A stretch of DNA of 6,167 nucleotides from contig JAEDLN010000143.1 of assembly GCA_016295275.1 (NCBI GenBank), forward strand, positions 1-6,167, read 5' to 3'. This document shows positions 6,103 to 6,167 of the stretch, one piece after another. A program made the position numbers and the translations under genes. Numbering within the stretch: position 1 is the stretch's first letter; each line of letters starts with the position of its first letter. Origin of the DNA: Kiritimatiellia bacterium (GTDB taxonomy: Bacteria; Verrucomicrobiota; Kiritimatiellia; RFP12; UBA3636). Under the pieces are notes generated by a model. It was not told the DNA's origin. It ran no database searches and saw only the letters and a program-made list of their open reading frames with translations.

Positions 6103-6167
6103 CCCGCGCCCTCGCCGTGCGTAATCAGGCGGTCCCGTTGCGGTAGGGCGCGATGTCCCCATCGCGC
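6103..6167 (+). repeat. Dispersed repeat with hairpin, cut by window edge
   Basis: This stretch starts with CGCGCCCTCGCC, which resembles the left-flank tandem unit, and ends with GCGGTAGGGCGCGATG (6140-6155), identical to 144-159. The end forms a perfect hairpin: GCGCGATG (6148-6155), loop TCCC, CATCGCGC (6160-6167). The window stops at the last paired base, so the stem may extend further. There is no T-run in view. It lies outside any gene and fits a palindromic intergenic repeat unit. Confidence 0.7.

Noticed and set aside
5952..6146. Small plus-strand frame after gyrA
   Set aside because: It begins within the terminator loop, has no ribosome site, and encodes a Pro/Arg/Ser string typical of C-rich non-coding DNA.

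Overview
This window holds one complete two-gene operon, gyrB followed by gyrA, which encodes both subunits of DNA gyrase. It is flanked on each side by GC-rich, repeat-bearing intergenic DNA. Nothing here amounts to a new multi-gene system. The points worth a second look are the intergenic repeat family, the control region, and several acidic or low-complexity insertions in otherwise well-conserved gyrase subunits.

Organism: a bacterium with a Gram-negative-type GyrB, since the large insert between the TOPRIM core and the QRYKGLGEM motif is present. Codons end mostly in C or G, and neither gene has a visible Shine-Dalgarno site. The sequence style (MYIGDTxERGxHH, acidic inserts, short dispersed hairpin repeats between genes) suggests the Planctomycetes-Verrucomicrobia-Chlamydiae superphylum, perhaps Verrucomicrobiota, Kiritimatiellota or Lentisphaerota. 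This placement is an inference from memory and is not secure.

Layout: positions 1-210 are non-coding and very GC-rich (about 82% GC over 61-180 by my count). They carry a perfect 18-bp tandem repeat (52-116), a copy of a dispersed intergenic repeat (122-159) and a perfect inverted repeat (183-210). Positions 211-299 switch abruptly to AT-rich DNA (about 63% AT over 211-300) and hold an extended -10 promoter. gyrB runs 300-2999. A 61-bp gap without a terminator leads to gyrA at 3061-5907. A strong intrinsic terminator lies at 5931-5972 and closes the operon. From 5975 to the end the DNA is again C-rich and non-coding, with a short tandem repeat, a second partial copy of the left-flank repeat, and a hairpin element cut by the window edge.

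How the genes work together: GyrB supplies the ATPase and the metal-binding TOPRIM part of the cleavage centre. GyrA supplies the active-site tyrosine and the DNA-wrapping C-terminal domain. Together they form an A2B2 enzyme that introduces negative supercoils. Co-transcription from one promoter would keep the subunits in balance. All key catalytic residues I could locate are present, so I expect a working gyrase rather than topoisomerase IV.
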